Under the pieces are notes generated by a model. It had not been told where the DNA came from and made no database searches. It saw nothing but the letters and a program-made list of their open reading frames with translations. A stretch of 64,000 nucleotides of DNA. Source: Echria macrotheca. Its lineage: Eukaryota > Ascomycota > Sordariomycetes > Sordariales > Schizotheciaceae. The position numbers were made by a program, and so were the translations under genes. Positions 10,419 through 21,503 of this stretch are shown piece by piece; positions within the stretch are counted from its first letter, which is position 1; the number at the start of each line of letters is the position of its first letter. Where the stretch lies: the NCBI GenBank assembly GCA_030411725.1, contig MU839842.1, forward strand, positions 558,001 to 622,000. The letters are read 5' to 3'.

Positions 10419-10908
10419 TTTCTTTTCAAGTGACGGGCACTATTGATTTTTGGAGTCGCGAGCTGGAGGGTGGGAAAGTGAAGAGTAATCAGCGCGATGA
10501 GGCCACAGTACCACGCAGAGTCGGAATGAGCGTGGCTGGTGGCGGGAATGGCAGGGCTAGTCTCTTTACCATGGAGAGCGGATAGACGAGAAAATAGACT
10601 CTGTGCTTAACGTTTTGTTCTGCGGTGAGGAAGCCACATTGAAGTGTTCGATGGTTTGTTTTGGATGGTTAGTGTACGGTATCCTGATGAGTGCATAGCG
10701 TGGACCCACGGACTTGTTATTTGCGCGTTCGAAATAGAGATGCTACCCACAATTCACATATCTACGTGTGTTGTTATGAGGTGGTAAATGTCAGGCAGAT
10801 AACTACTGGTAAGATATCTAATAGAATACCTAGGTCGGGACGTGCCCTTGGAGACTGCATACAAAGAGAAATGGGCCGATAGGCCAAGATTGTCATTGCA
10901 GTCTAGAG
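10419..10908. other. Intergenic, convergent 3' ends
   Basis: About 490 bp between the secreted-protein gene and the convergent HET gene. The open frames seen here have no family features. Nothing else was seen. Confidence 0.5.
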
Positions 10909-12624
10909 TCAACGTTTAGATCTAATACTAACTGTGAGAAGAATGTATGGAGTCTTCGCCCCAGTGGACTCCACTGTGGTCATTTTGGTTTTGGAAGAGA
11001 GAGTGCACGTGGCTCCCGTCAGCTCGATCTCTGGTAGCCATTGTTCAATCCTCTGGATTGGGGCAGGGGACCCGGGGACATCACCTTCCATTATGCGTTC
11101 CGCCAAAGACCCGGGTCCTCTCAGACAAGCTGCACCGTATTTTAGATCCTTGGGGTCAAGATATCCTGGCCCATTCACATACCGCTTGAGCTGGTACGAG
11201 TATTGCAATCGCAGCGCAAAGTCTTCGCCGCCAAGCTTAAAGCGGATATATATCCGCTCCTCTCCTCCTGTGGACTCCTCGAAACGTCCTGCCCCGTTGT
11301 TCAAGATCGGGTACCACTTGGGTGGGTAAATCTCAACAACCTTGGGGCTCACAAGTTCATGGTCCCTCGGCACATAAACTCTGAGGCCGGGCCATGGGAT
11401 CAGTGACAACAACTTTAGGCCACGACTGATATAGACCGGACCGGGCATGTCCTCCTGAGCGGTACCGAATGCCGACGGCGAAACCAGAATCGCCGCACTC
11501 GACCCGGCTGTCAGGTACGGCCCGAGTGATGATACTGTCCCATTTTCCCGCCGCATCAGCGTCAGAGGTACGGCGATGACCCGAATTTCTTTAAACCCCC
11601 GAGATTTCAACTCCTTCTCTGTCGTGCAGTTTAGCACACCCAGATAAGTCCGCTCAGTGGTCGGAAGACGGCGCATTCTCATGCGGAGGTGGAGCCCCAT
11701 ATTGGTCATGGAGTAATGATCAGTCTCTACTCCGATTGGCGTATAGGCTATGACGTCCCGGCAGCTCTGGAACTCGGATGGAGAGCGGGCGAGGAGTCCA
11801 TCTAGGGCCCCTGTGGGCTGGCCGAAACCCCAGGCGAAGATGGATTGATCAGCCGAATTCTTGATGATCTCCTCCTGCAACCGGAGGAACGCTCTCTCGC
11901 CTTCACCATAAAGCATGGGCATATTGACGCCGAATATGCCCAGAAGCGAGTAAGCCCGATCCTCAACCCTTGTGGTCTCTCTGCGCGCTGCCCAGCTCAT
12001 TCTCTGCGCGACACTCGCGCTGCTCATGAGAAAGGAGCCGTCGAGATAGCCTAATGGTATGCCGGTGATGTCGGAAAGAAGCCGGTTGAAAGGGCTCCAC
12101 TCCATTATTCCTTTATCTGTTGTACCCAGAAAAATCCAGGATGCGCCGTAGAACTTGATCTTAGGGGGCGCGAGCAACTCCTGGAGAGTCCACCCCCGGG
12201 TGAACCACCTGCTGCGTTTAAACATGTCAAGTGACTCTGGAAGACCTTTGGGGCCGGGTACATCGGACAAGTAGGCGTAGCAAACTTTGGCGCGTCGATA
12301 CCATTCGTACATACTGTTGATGGCCTCGGAGAGTTCCGCGCTGCTGGTCTTGTCGATGCAGTTGGTATCGACCCACAACCACTTGAAGTCATCTGCTTTG
12401 GCGAGTCGACACGCACCCAGGATCTTCTTGTACCCGGACTTTTCAGCCATGGCTGGCCCCGATAAACTGGGCAACGGCTTGTAGTTGGGATTCCCGACAC
12501 TGTTGGTCCATTCCTGGAACGAGACCTCCTGGTCACCCCAGGTGTGCGACAGGATGGCGTAGTCTGGAATGTTGCTGTCGAAAAACTCGTGGAGCATCAG
12601 CGTTTCGAGGTTGATAAGACGCAT
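10909..12624 (-). CDS. HET-domain (heterokaryon incompatibility) protein
   Basis: A single exon of 571 aa. The ATG at 12624 gives MRLINLETLML, the usual start of HET-domain proteins; an upstream in-frame TTG is not used. HET-domain signatures are in order: DYAILSHTWG (21-30), the KILGACRLAKADDFKWLWVD segment with WLWVDTNCID at 82-91, the following EWYRRAKVCYAYLSDV, and RSRWFTRGWTLQELLAP. The C-terminal half has no recognised WD40, ankyrin or NACHT repeats. HET domains trigger cell death in fungal non-self recognition when paired with an incompatible partner (established for het-c/het-e/tol relatives). Many family members are uncharacterised, so an actual incompatibility role is inferred only. 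No partner gene is obvious next to it. Confidence 0.93.
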   Translation of the reverse strand: MRLINLETLMLHEFFDSNIPDYAILSHTWGDQEVSFQEWTNSVGNPNYKPLPSLSGPAMAEKSGYKKILGACRLAKADDFKWLWVDTNCIDKTSSAELSEAINSMYEWYRRAKVCYAYLSDVPGPKGLPESLDMFKRSRWFTRGWTLQELLAPPKIKFYGASWIFLGTTDKGIMEWSPFNRLLSDITGIPLGYLDGSFLMSSASVAQRMSWAARRETTRVEDRAYSLLGIFGVNMPMLYGEGERAFLRLQEEIIKNSADQSIFAWGFGQPTGALDGLLARSPSEFQSCRDVIAYTPIGVETDHYSMTNMGLHLRMRMRRLPTTERTYLGVLNCTTEKELKSRGFKEIRVIAVPLTLMRRENGTVSSLGPYLTAGSSAAILVSPSAFGTAQEDMPGPVYISRGLKLLSLIPWPGLRVYVPRDHELVSPKVVEIYPPKWYPILNNGAGRFEESTGGEERIYIRFKLGGEDFALRLQYSYQLKRYVNGPGYLDPKDLKYGAACLRGPGSLAERIMEGDVPGSPAPIQRIEQWLPEIELTGATCTLSSKTKMTTVESTGAKTPYILLTVSIRSKR

Positions 12625-12819
12625 CGTGGACTGATTGATTGCGGGTCTTTTGTTGGGCAAAGATGTCGAATTGTGAAGCCCGATGGTTTATCATGTGGGG
12701 TTGGGCAGCTGAAGGCAGGAACGAGGGGAGGGGTGATTTTCTGCCTGGCAGCGATAACAATTTGAGACTCCCATTCTAGCCAACCGCAGGTGCTCATGGC
12801 TCACCTGCAACTTGCAGCA

Positions 12820-13429
12820 TCAACCTAGCCTCGGCTTTCGTCTCACCCACACCTCAGTCCCCTCTGGCACATCGCCGCCCTCCAACACTGAGACTACACC
12901 GCCGGCGCCATCCCGTAACTGCGTCTCCCACACCTTGAGCTTGTACGCGCCCCGGTCGGAGCGACCGGAAAACAAGTCGAAGGACCAGCCGTGTTTCGGG
13001 CACGTCAGTCCCGCGCTGAGCACAATCCCAAAGTCTTCGATGTCGAAGGGTATGCCTTTGGACAGAGGGTAGGAAGAGTGCGGACATTGCTTTTTCGTCT
13101 GTCAGAATTTTGACGTCTTCATCGCAACAAAGACATACATGGTCGATGGCGTGGAACTTGCCCCGAAATCGGAACACGAGCACCTGATCCGTCATGTCCG
13201 GAGCCGCGTCGGGATCGTCATCCGGACAAACCGCGATTTCCGTTCGCTGTTTGCTGTCTTCCTTGGGCACATGAAAGACTTTGCAGCCCGTTCGGTTGGG
13301 CTCGGAGCCGCAGGACTGCGGCAGGGACACGGCGCCGTCATGGCCGACATCGGGGAATGATGTGGCCGGGCCAACGGGGAACCAGTCGCCGCCTGATTTG
13401 GCGGGGGCACGGAACGGGTTCCAGCTCAT
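12820..13429 (-). CDS. Rieske [2Fe-2S] ferredoxin-like protein
   Basis: Two exons: 13429-13139 and 13089-12820, with a 49-nt intron (GTATGT donor, GAAAAAG acceptor), giving 186 aa. ATG at 13429 gives MSWNPFRAPAKSGGDWFPVG. The Rieske cluster ligands are visible: QCPHSSYPLS at the start of exon 2 supplies Cys and His, and LTCPKHGWSFDLFSG supplies the second Cys-x2-His. The gap between the two motifs is 25 residues, longer than the roughly 15-17 of many bacterial Rieske domains. Before them, DQVLVFRFRGKFHAIDH matches the beta strand that precedes the cluster. No membrane segment or oxygenase catalytic domain is attached, so it probably acts as a small soluble electron carrier; its partner is unknown. 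It starts 114 bp from the stop of the F-box-like gene on the same strand. Confidence 0.88.
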
Positions 13430-13543
13430 TTGCCTGGCCACACGGTTTTGTGTATTGCGGCGGGTTCCGGGGTTGGATGGTGATGAAAAGTTTTGGACGT
13501 TGCTTGGAAGGAAAAGTCGAAGATGTGATTTACCACTCCAGCG

Positions 13544-15130
13544 TCACGTGCGTTCCACTAAACGACCTAGGTAGTGACAGGGACAGGCATACCTGACCAT
13601 GTACGCGGTGAACCGTTGGACGTGATCCGGCACACGATCCCATAACCGATGCATCTTGTACTCGAGGCAAGGAACACAAAAACAAGGATCGGGCAAAATG
13701 AAATCTCCACGGTCCTTTTTACGCGGCCAAAGATTGCACACGCCGACCCGCAAAGGCCGGTCCATCCCTCGAACACGCGGCACGTTTTGCCAAACCGATA
13801 GCACTTCGGGCGACAAGTCGCGCCGCGCGCATTGCAACCTCGACATCAAACAAAGTCTTGGCTCACTCGGCATTCCATCGGGCCCTGGAGGGGGCATCCG
13901 GTTATACACCAGAAAGTACGTGTACCGTTTGGCCTCGAGAAAAAGACGTAGCAGTCGAGGCATCATGGCGACGGCATGACCGGCTGCCTTCATGAAATTT
14001 TGGCGGGTAGATGCTCTCTCACCATCTAGCGACCTCGAACTTAGGCGGAGACATTCAACCCTGTCCCACATTCGCGGAGAGAGAAAGTAGTGGTCCGCTT
14101 CCAGGACGCCGTCTGCCGAAATCTGGGTCAAGGATTGGTGGCGTTGTGAGGTGTGGTGCAGCATGTCTGCGAGCTGACGGTGGATCGTCCGGTTCGAATT
14201 ATCGCGGTGCCGGAATCTCCAGTCGAAGTTAACCTCTTGGTACTCATTCATGATGAACAGCTTCAGGTATGGGACATGACGCGGGAGGTTGCGGATTAAA
14301 TTCACATAGCTTATGGCCGAGAGTTGGTCGAGTTCCTCGTTCGTGGCCCGTTTGAGCATGTGGGAAAAAGTCCGCAGGTTTGGGAAGCGGGAGAGGAGGG
14401 CTTCGACTGAGGCGGTTTGCATGGCAGTTCTCTCTTGGTACTTGATATACAAGCAAGTGACAAGCTTGGTGGCCGGGAGACATGCTATCCGGTCCATGAC
14501 GAATTGGTTTTCCTCCTCAACCTCGGCCATTACCGTGTTGAAGTCCAGGTCGTCATCACCTCCCGTCCAGACGTACCTCGGACCTAAGATCGACTCCCGC
14601 CAAGGCTGCGACACCAGCGAGATGGGAATGACAGGATGCCGCCCCCCGTAATGTCGATAACACTTCTTCTCCTTGGCGACTGGGACCGTGGATATGCATA
14701 AGGAGATGCCGCGTATACCTCTTTCCGTATCATCCTGCCTCTCCGGCCACTTGGATAGGGCCACCAGCAGCTTCTCGATTACCATCCAAAAGGCGTCAGC
14801 GTACTTTTGGCGAGAAGAAAAGGAGTACTCTTCAGGATAGCAGGCATGACAGCCGTAGCCCCCCGTCTTGATGCGAAGTTGAATAGCCTTGACCAAGGAA
14901 CAGCGCCTGTCGTTCATGAGTCCTTCTTTTCCGAGGTCGCAAATCCGGTCCTGGTCCAGCACGAGAGACCGAAAGGTCAAGCGCTCAAAGAACCATTGCC
15001 AGTCCGGGTCAACACTGGCGTAGGCGGCTCGGAGAGACGGCTTCGCCGATCTTAGCAACTCGTCGTTTGAGGAGGCAAATTCCTCGAAAATCATAAGCTT
15101 GAGCTCGAATGGCAGCTTGGACCAAGACAT
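13544..15130 (-). CDS. F-box-like hypothetical protein
   Basis: A single exon of 528 aa, ATG at 15130. The N-terminus SKLPFELKLMIFEEFASSND, followed by the YASVDPDWQWFFERLTFRSL segment, matches the fungal F-box-like pattern in which a short Skp1-binding helix region precedes a conserved aromatic and Phe-rich strand. The rest contains no clear leucine-rich or WD40 repeats but has scattered Leu-rich helices and a Cys-containing tail (FCVPCLEYKMHRLWDR). F-box proteins choose substrates for SCF ubiquitin ligases (established). The substrate here is unknown and the F-box match is by eye only. Such proteins form large, fast-changing families in filamentous fungi. Confidence 0.75.
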   Translation of the reverse strand: MSWSKLPFELKLMIFEEFASSNDELLRSAKPSLRAAYASVDPDWQWFFERLTFRSLVLDQDRICDLGKEGLMNDRRCSLVKAIQLRIKTGGYGCHACYPEEYSFSSRQKYADAFWMVIEKLLVALSKWPERQDDTERGIRGISLCISTVPVAKEKKCYRHYGGRHPVIPISLVSQPWRESILGPRYVWTGGDDDLDFNTVMAEVEEENQFVMDRIACLPATKLVTCLYIKYQERTAMQTASVEALLSRFPNLRTFSHMLKRATNEELDQLSAISYVNLIRNLPRHVPYLKLFIMNEYQEVNFDWRFRHRDNSNRTIHRQLADMLHHTSQRHQSLTQISADGVLEADHYFLSPRMWDRVECLRLSSRSLDGERASTRQNFMKAAGHAVAMMPRLLRLFLEAKRYTYFLVYNRMPPPGPDGMPSEPRLCLMSRLQCARRDLSPEVLSVWQNVPRVRGMDRPLRVGVCNLWPRKKDRGDFILPDPCFCVPCLEYKMHRLWDRVPDHVQRFTAYMVRYACPCHYLGRLVERT

Positions 15131-16198
15131 GACGCTGGTATCTGCGGTGGTTGCGCTTGGTGTGTGGTAAGCGTTTGGTGTGTGGTTGGTAGTGGTTTCA
15201 GGATTTCTTCGTGGGATGTGAAAAGTCGTATGTTTGCCGAGAAAAGGAGACGACTTGTAGTTTTGCGTGATGGGAAGAAATGATTGTGATGGTAAGGTGG
15301 GCAGGTGCGAGGACTTTAGTATTTATATGTTCTAGTAGTTCCGCCATAATACAGCGATCCAGAGGGACAGACTAGGACAAAAAAATGACGTTTAGCTTCT
15401 TATTAGTCTACCTACCTACTTAACTAGTTGCTGCATACCTTAGGTACCTTGGCCACTATCCGGCGAACTCAAATTTCGCCGCGTCTTTCCATCCCTAATA
15501 ATAGAAAGCCACATTGCAATCCGAGGAACCCTAGAGCGTCCGGTGATAGGGTTACATACACCGTCCTCAGATACCTGCGTAAGTTTGTCCAAAGAAGTTT
15601 TGGAGCAGAATCTAAAGTCTGTGTTGAGAGATAGACGCCTTTAGTTTCGTTTCCGGATCGCGGTCTACCGCGGAGCTACGCTCGTCGTCGTCCGGCGTTC
15701 CAATACACTTATAATACCGGCTAGAAAATCTAACAATCGCCTATGTGCCAAGATGCCCTCTATCGCAGCAGTCACTAAATATTGTCTGTGTCGTTAATCG
15801 AGCCTCGAAACGTACATTATCGAAGCTTCCGGAAGTCCGTCGGTCCGAGTCCGATTACCCACTGGAGTACTCAAGAACCGATACGCCGCATTAGGACGAG
15901 ACGCCGTCCTCTTAGTCACGCTAGCAGAAGACTCACGCTAGAAGAAGACTCACGCTAGAAGAAGACTCACGCAAGATGGCGGTTGGCCAGAGAGTGTTCC
16001 ATTGACACAAACACCTTCGAAGAGATTCAAACCGATTGCATTTATCATCCATGAGTGAAAACATATAGCAATCGGAAGGCAAACACTTCTCCCCATTTCA
16101 GAGTCATTCCAAGCCGATATATAATAGATTTCGTCGTCATAAGCCATTAGCCAGATATCCAAATTGTATCCAAAACATCAGCCAAATCCAGCTTCCAA
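15131..16198. other. Intergenic with short tandem repeat and possible decayed sequence
   Basis: About 1.07 kb between two minus-strand genes. The left part is the F-box-like gene promoter. Around 15550-15910 the sequence reads open for some distance on the minus strand but gives no recognisable protein and ends in stops; it could be an old mobile-element fragment. A 17-bp tandem repeat follows at 15916-15972. Confidence 0.5.
15916..15972. repeat. 17-bp tandem repeat, about 3.4 copies
   Basis: The unit TCACGCTAGAAGAAGAC occurs at 15916-15932 (one mismatch), 15933-15949 and 15950-15966, with a partial copy after. It lies outside any gene model, downstream of the DUF2235 gene. Confidence 0.9.
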
Positions 16199-18204
16199 TC
16201 ACTTGGTCAACGCCCCAATAAACGAAGCCCGCTTGCTCTGCTTGACAGGCGGTGCCGGCGGCGCCTCCTGAACAGCCAGGGGCAGCCCCCTAAACGCATA
16301 CTTCCACACGTCGGGATCACCGGCCAGCAACTTGAGCAGATACCTCTCCCAGAAGCCCGTCAGGGGCTCCTCGTGCAGCACAGGGGCCTGGGGAATCTGG
16401 TCGGCCCCCGACCCCTGGATCTTGGCCGTCCAAACCCACTGCCACGCGCCATCGTCGTCGCCGACAGGGTACATGACCGAGGCCGGATACTCGCCTCCCG
16501 GGATATTTATCTCTCTCGGCAAGGGAGCCCTCTGTCCGGATGGAGACGTCCGCTCCAGCCGCCACAGCGGACCGTCGCCGTACTTTTCATCGCCCCTCAA
16601 CAGACTATCACACGTCCAAACATCGCGGTCATCCAGCCCCAGCCCGCCACAGGCCAGCCGCACGCGCACGCTGCTATGAATCGTCTCAGCCGTACCGACC
16701 AGCGGCTCCTTCGTGTCCTCATTGGTATCCTCATCAACACGCAGCGACAGCCCCGGCCGCCTGACCGTCTTGCCCGCCCAGGTCTGCACGCCCGCCGGCG
16801 GCGAGCGAATCATACCCAGCGCCCACGGCCTCGCAAACTGCCACAGCCCGGTAACATCCCCGTTCGGCGGAAGATCAGGATGCTTATCCTTCCCGTCACA
16901 CTCAACCTCATCGCGCTTGGGCGGCGCAAAGGGGTGGTGAAACAACGGATCCGAAGCCCAGGGCCGCGGATCCTCAGACGACGACGCCGCGGAAGAAGAC
17001 GAAGACCCCTTGCGGAACAGCTTCGACAGACCCGCAGCGGTGCGCGACGGCGCCGGCGCAAAGGGGAACGGATGCGCGGCGGAGAACCGCAGGCCCTGGA
17101 TGAAGATGCTCGTCATGCGGGCAAAGTTGAACTCGACGCCGAGCGTGGCCAGCTGGTCGCACATCCAGGCGAGCGTGATGTTGGCCATCTGCTGGTCGGG
17201 CCAGCCGCCGCCGATGTTGGCGTGCGAGCCGGGGAACCAGACCTGTTTGAGTTTCGTCTTGGACGAGACGGCGCGCTCCCAGAGCGACGGCCGGAAGGCG
17301 TAGCGCGGCTCGTCGAGGCCCAGCGCCTGGAACGCGTACTCGACGTGGTCTGAGATCTGCGTGTTGGTGAAGCGCCACTGGTCGGCCGAGCCGCGGACGC
17401 CGATCACGGGCGCCGGCGGGATGCCGAGCGTGCCGACCGTGTCCCAGACCGCGAGGGCGCGGATCTTGATCTCGGTCGTGTTGTCGTTGAAGCGGTCGCG
17501 GGTGTATTTGAGCTGGATGGGATTCAGCTGGTGGACAGTAAAGAGAGAAAAAAAAAACACACCGCCTTGAGTCCCTCCTTGTACCGACGCATGCGGTCGA
17601 CCTCCCACTGGACCTTGGCGGCGCCGTGCGAGCCGTTATACTCGGGCAGGCCGCGGACGAGGTACTCGTCGGTATCGCGCGTCTTGTCGCCCATGTTCTC
17701 GTAGTCCTCGAAAATACGGTAGAAGTTGTCGAGGCCCTCGGGCGTCAGCAGACCGATCGAGGCAATCATGTCGGCCGTCGACCGGGCCGTGAAGGCACCG
17801 CGCGAGAAGCCAAGCAGGATAATGTCGTCGCCGTCGACATAGTTGGTGCAGATGAAGTTGTAGGCCTCGCGGATGTCGCCGTCCAGGCCCATGCCGAAGG
17901 CGCCGCCCGTGATCTGGTCAATGGCATTTGCTGTGCCCACGCCCCGGTGGTAGCTGATTATCTGATGGGTGCCGTCCGAGCAGGTGCGGCAGAAGCCACG
18001 CGAGATGCGTGTGACATTCGAGGGGGGTTCGAAGCTAATGCGGTTGGAATTTCTTTTCTCTCTATTTTTGGACATGAAAAATGACTTTTTTTACCTCTTC
18101 TTGCCCAGCGAGTCCATCCATGTGCCATCGATGCACACTATCAGCCGCTTGGGCGCCCCTGGCTGCTTGCCCGTCTGCGTGCTCTCGGTTGTCAGGGAGG
18201 CCAT
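16199..18204 (-). CDS. DUF2235 alpha/beta-hydrolase (Tle1-like phospholipase fold)
   Basis: Three exons: 18204-18095, 18052-17563 and 17527-16199. Introns are 42 nt (GTAAAA donor, GAGAAAAG acceptor) and 35 nt (GTGTGT donor, CCACCAG acceptor). The product is 642 aa. The N-terminal motif LIVCIDGTW (21-29) and the nucleophile elbow GFSRGAFTAR with Ser120 are the hallmark of DUF2235. Further catalytic-type motifs follow: AVWDTVGTLG and SHANIGGGWPD. The C-terminal part is Pro/Ser-rich and basic and is less conserved. Bacterial members of this fold include type VI secretion phospholipase effectors. Fungal members are widespread, single and mostly uncharacterised, so lipase activity is inferred. No secretion signal is seen. 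The first intron is short with a weak donor but is required to join the GTW motif in frame. Confidence 0.88.
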
Positions 18205-19636
18205 GGTCAGAGCGGAGGAGGCTAGAAGCCGTGAGAAGAAACTGGAGGCTCTAGAAATTGCAGGAAGAAAATCGACACGCTGCAGAGAAGCTGTGTGTTC
18301 TGAGCCGGTGGGTTTTGTATGCAGTCGGTCTGGACCCTAGGTGCCTAGTACGCAGCCGGCGCCTGATCGGGCTGAAGCCAAGGACATGGGCCATTGGCCG
18401 GAATGCGATTCTTCTCCACGTCCTCATGCATTCTTGGCGCTTGGTCGGGGAGACCAACGACTGGTATTGGTTCAGCTTGCTGCTGACCGCTGCGTGGCTG
18501 GAGCTGCATCGCTGCATTGGTCGAGCCCGAGGGATGCAAGTCGAGACATGCAGCTGCATGTTAGTGCAGCACCCGATTTGCTGAACCTTGACTGTCTCCA
18601 TCCGTGCCTGCTTTGCAGCTTCTCAGTGGCTGCTGGTCTATGGGTACAGCGTCTTCAAGTCTGCGAATGCCCCGCTTGGGAGTTCAAGGGGTATTGAACG
18701 TTATGTCAACAAAAGGAGTTGACACTTTTCTTACGGATGAACGTCCATAGATTTTCCTCTTCAACGTTAATGAGCAAGCTCCTGGAGAGAACTTGGGACT
18801 AGTTAAACATTAAATCTTGCAAAAATCGAGAGGCGGTTTACAAAGAAATGATACTCGGGCAACCGGAATTCCAAGGTCGCGGACAGGTATACCGAATATT
18901 GCCGAGATATCTGCTCGCGACATGCCCAGACAAATCTAATTCTCTCCATTAATGTTTGTGTCATTTTCTTGTCGCTTAAACCAACAGTCCGTGTTCAACC
19001 TAAAGATAGCGTTAGGGCCGGATCTTAGATGCCCATCATACCTCGTCTACATACGTGTCTCGTGGTAGCCTCGCATACAAATATAGAATCTTTGGGGAAT
19101 ATCTCCCTACCCTCCATAGCTGGCACAGAAGAGAGAGGAAGAAAAAACAGTTTTCGTCAATATCAAATCCCCGAATGTCTTCCAACACCATCTGATACAG
19201 AGGCATTGGCCGCATAACGCCCAAGTGTGTCAGACCCACATCACATGCCAAAGGGTTGCGTTGTACTAAGACGGCGGACTTCGCAGACTACACAGACTAC
19301 CTACGCAAGCTTTGCATCGGCCGTAAACTAGAACCCGGCAGCATCTGGAAAACTATGCTCTCTACGGAGTGATTAGGGCTTTGTACGTGAGCTTGGATTT
19401 CCTATATAAATGGGCACCTATCCCTCTTCATCAAACACAACAAGTCTCTCTCTTCTCTATTCAGCGACGACCAGCACCAACATCATCCCCGGTGACAACC
19501 ATCGCACCATCACACTGCCATCGTCCTTGCTCGACTCCATCCCGGCGACGAACCGCACTTTTCTTTACCCACATCCCCTTCGCCCACATCCCCGGCGGCT
19601 CAACCACCGCTCCTCTCTCCCGAGTCCAAAGCCACG
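18205..19636. promoter_or_regulatory. Divergent promoter region (DUF2235 gene / RING gene)
   Basis: A 1.4-kb spacer between two divergent genes. The right end carries a TATA box and a CAAC/CT-rich leader for the RING gene. Open frames near 18250-18700 overlap on both strands and show no family signature. No RNA gene was seen. Confidence 0.5.
19403..19410 (+). promoter_or_regulatory. TATA box for the RING-finger gene
   Basis: TATATAAA lies about 230 bp before the ATG at 19637 and is followed by a CT- and CAAC-rich leader, as in TATA-driven fungal genes. Confidence 0.5.
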
Positions 19637-20305
19637 ATGTCGAACCCAACCTCCCCCGCCGAGTACGACGACGAGCACAACGACATGCACCCCGACGCGG
19701 AATGCCAGAAAATCCCAACCGACGTCTTCATTCACCAAGTCAAGGCCCTAGCCTCTGGCCCCCTCTCCAACGGTGAAGATGTCGTGTCCGTGATGGAAAT
19801 GCTCATCGAGCACTTCCATCTGATGTACTTGACCAAGCCGAAGCCCCGACAGGAAGAGTCCTGCTTCCACCGAATCCGAGCCCACGTCACGCAGCCCCTG
19901 ACCACGCCGGCCCCGATCCCGACCTGCCCCGTCTGCTACGCCGAGATCTCCTGCAAGTGGATCGAGCCCTCGCCGGGCGCCGACGCCGAAGCCCTGGTCA
20001 ACGGCAGTTACTTCCGATGCACCCACATGGTGTGCAACAACTGCCTGAAGACCATCATCACCAACGCCCAAAAATCGGGCGCCGACATCCACTGCCCAGT
20101 CTGCCGCGCCAATACCGCAGCCCGAGTCTGCGGACACCACATCCTCTACCGCATCCCGCGCGGTGACGGGCCCGAGACGCGGATGCGCATCACGACCCTT
20201 CCGCTCACGGCGCCCGAGGACGAGGACGGCAAAATGGTCGACTACTGCCACTACAAGCAGTGCATGAAAATAACCGACCAGCTCCGAGCCATGGGTGCCC
20301 GGTGA
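19637..20305 (+). CDS. RING-finger protein (C3HC4), probable E3 ligase
   Basis: A single exon of 222 aa, ATG at 19637. The N-terminus is acidic (EYDDEHNDMHPDAE) and probably disordered, followed by a helical region with VVSVMEMLIEHFHLMYL. The RING finger spans residues 97-156: CPVC (97-100), CTHMVCNNC (128-136) and CPVC (153-156), giving ligand order C-C-C-H-C-C-C-C. The loop between the first and second ligand pairs is long (27 residues). After the RING come CGHHILYRIP and a tail ending QLRAMGAR. RING fingers of this type recruit E2 enzymes for ubiquitin transfer (established for the class). No substrate-binding domain is recognisable, so its target is unknown. Confidence 0.85.
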   Translation: MSNPTSPAEYDDEHNDMHPDAECQKIPTDVFIHQVKALASGPLSNGEDVVSVMEMLIEHFHLMYLTKPKPRQEESCFHRIRAHVTQPLTTPAPIPTCPVCYAEISCKWIEPSPGADAEALVNGSYFRCTHMVCNNCLKTIITNAQKSGADIHCPVCRANTAARVCGHHILYRIPRGDGPETRMRITTLPLTAPEDEDGKMVDYCHYKQCMKITDQLRAMGAR

Positions 20306-21503
20306 TCATGGAGAGATCACCATCACGAGAGAGAGTCAGAGTCATCGCAAGAGAGCAGCACCTTTTTTACCCGTCCAAGGCGTAGTCATGACTACGGCAA
20401 GGTATGTCACTGTCGTCTCCCTTTCCATCATCAATCCTCTTCCCGGTCTAACATCATCCGCAGGACCCGACCCCCTGAACGAACCTTTGCCATCAATCAT
20501 CTTTGTCGTCTTTCGACACCGAGTCTTCCGACCTTCCGACCGAGCAGACACTTGAGCAAGCCGCACTCCTTGACCAGCGACGTAGGCTCTTGCTGTCTTG
20601 CACACCTCACACATACCTCTTTTTCCTTTTCACTCGAGTCGACATCCACGTCGACACCGACATGGACATGGACACTGGCGGTGTCACCGGGCATGGACTG
20701 GGAGGATCAGCACACAGGTGTTTTGTTTTGTTGGGTCATTTGGTTTTTTTATCGGCGTTTGGATCGGTGAAACCGCGTTACTCTTTTTCCCTCATGTGCC
20801 TTTAAGCTAAAGCTTGGGCGAGGTTTTTAACGAGCACGGTACGGGGGATGTACGATCATTTTGGGTTTATTCTGTTTATTCTGTTGGGTTTTAGCGTAGT
20901 TGGATACCCCGCCTGGCATGGCGGATGAAGCGGAATTGACTTTTGCGTTTGGTGTGCTGGACATCTGGTTCCCTCATTGCATTGCAATTGTGACTTGTGA
21001 TCGTGACTGTGTCCATCGTGGATGTGATGCATCATCCACTTGCACTTGTGGTTTATGGCTGCGGACTATCGCCTGGTGATAACCTCCAATCCTGCCGCTG
21101 TCTCCTTTCCTTCGCCGTCTTCCCGCCAATGTTACGGCTGTGCTGCTCGCAATTCTGGATCACCAAGTCTTCCGGACACAAGCCTTATTTAGTAACAACT
21201 TGACGTCATGGTGCTGAGCCTGCATCGACGGACCATCTTTAGCCTCCGACTCAGCTGGCATGTGAGAGCTATTTAAAAAATTACAGTGCATGATACGGCA
21301 TGTGAGAATCAAACCGGACAGATCTCCTCAACCAAAAAGTCCAGGTCTTTTCACAAACTTTACGTGTCCTCCTTAACATCAATGTTATCGTCACATGCTC
21401 CTGCAGATATCAGCACTCAATCCACAAAACACACTAATCCGTTCAACAGACATTGTATGCATTCAATCAATACAAGGTACCTATATACATTTTCTTCCAC
21501 TAT
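20306..21503. other. Intergenic, convergent 3' ends
   Basis: About 1.2 kb between convergent genes. It holds the 3' UTRs of the RING gene and of the CE3-like esterase. No gene, RNA or repeat was recognised. Confidence 0.5.

Noticed and set aside
16373..17353. 326-codon plus-strand frame
   Set aside because: It is the antisense shadow of the DUF2235 coding exon; the Arg/Pro-rich composition reflects its GC-rich complement.
2545..20305. Ubiquitin gene cluster (Slx5-like, Prp19, F-box-like, RING)
   Set aside because: Four ubiquitin-related genes in 18 kb are notable, but they belong to abundant families and are separated by unrelated genes with mixed orientation; chance proximity is the simplest explanation.
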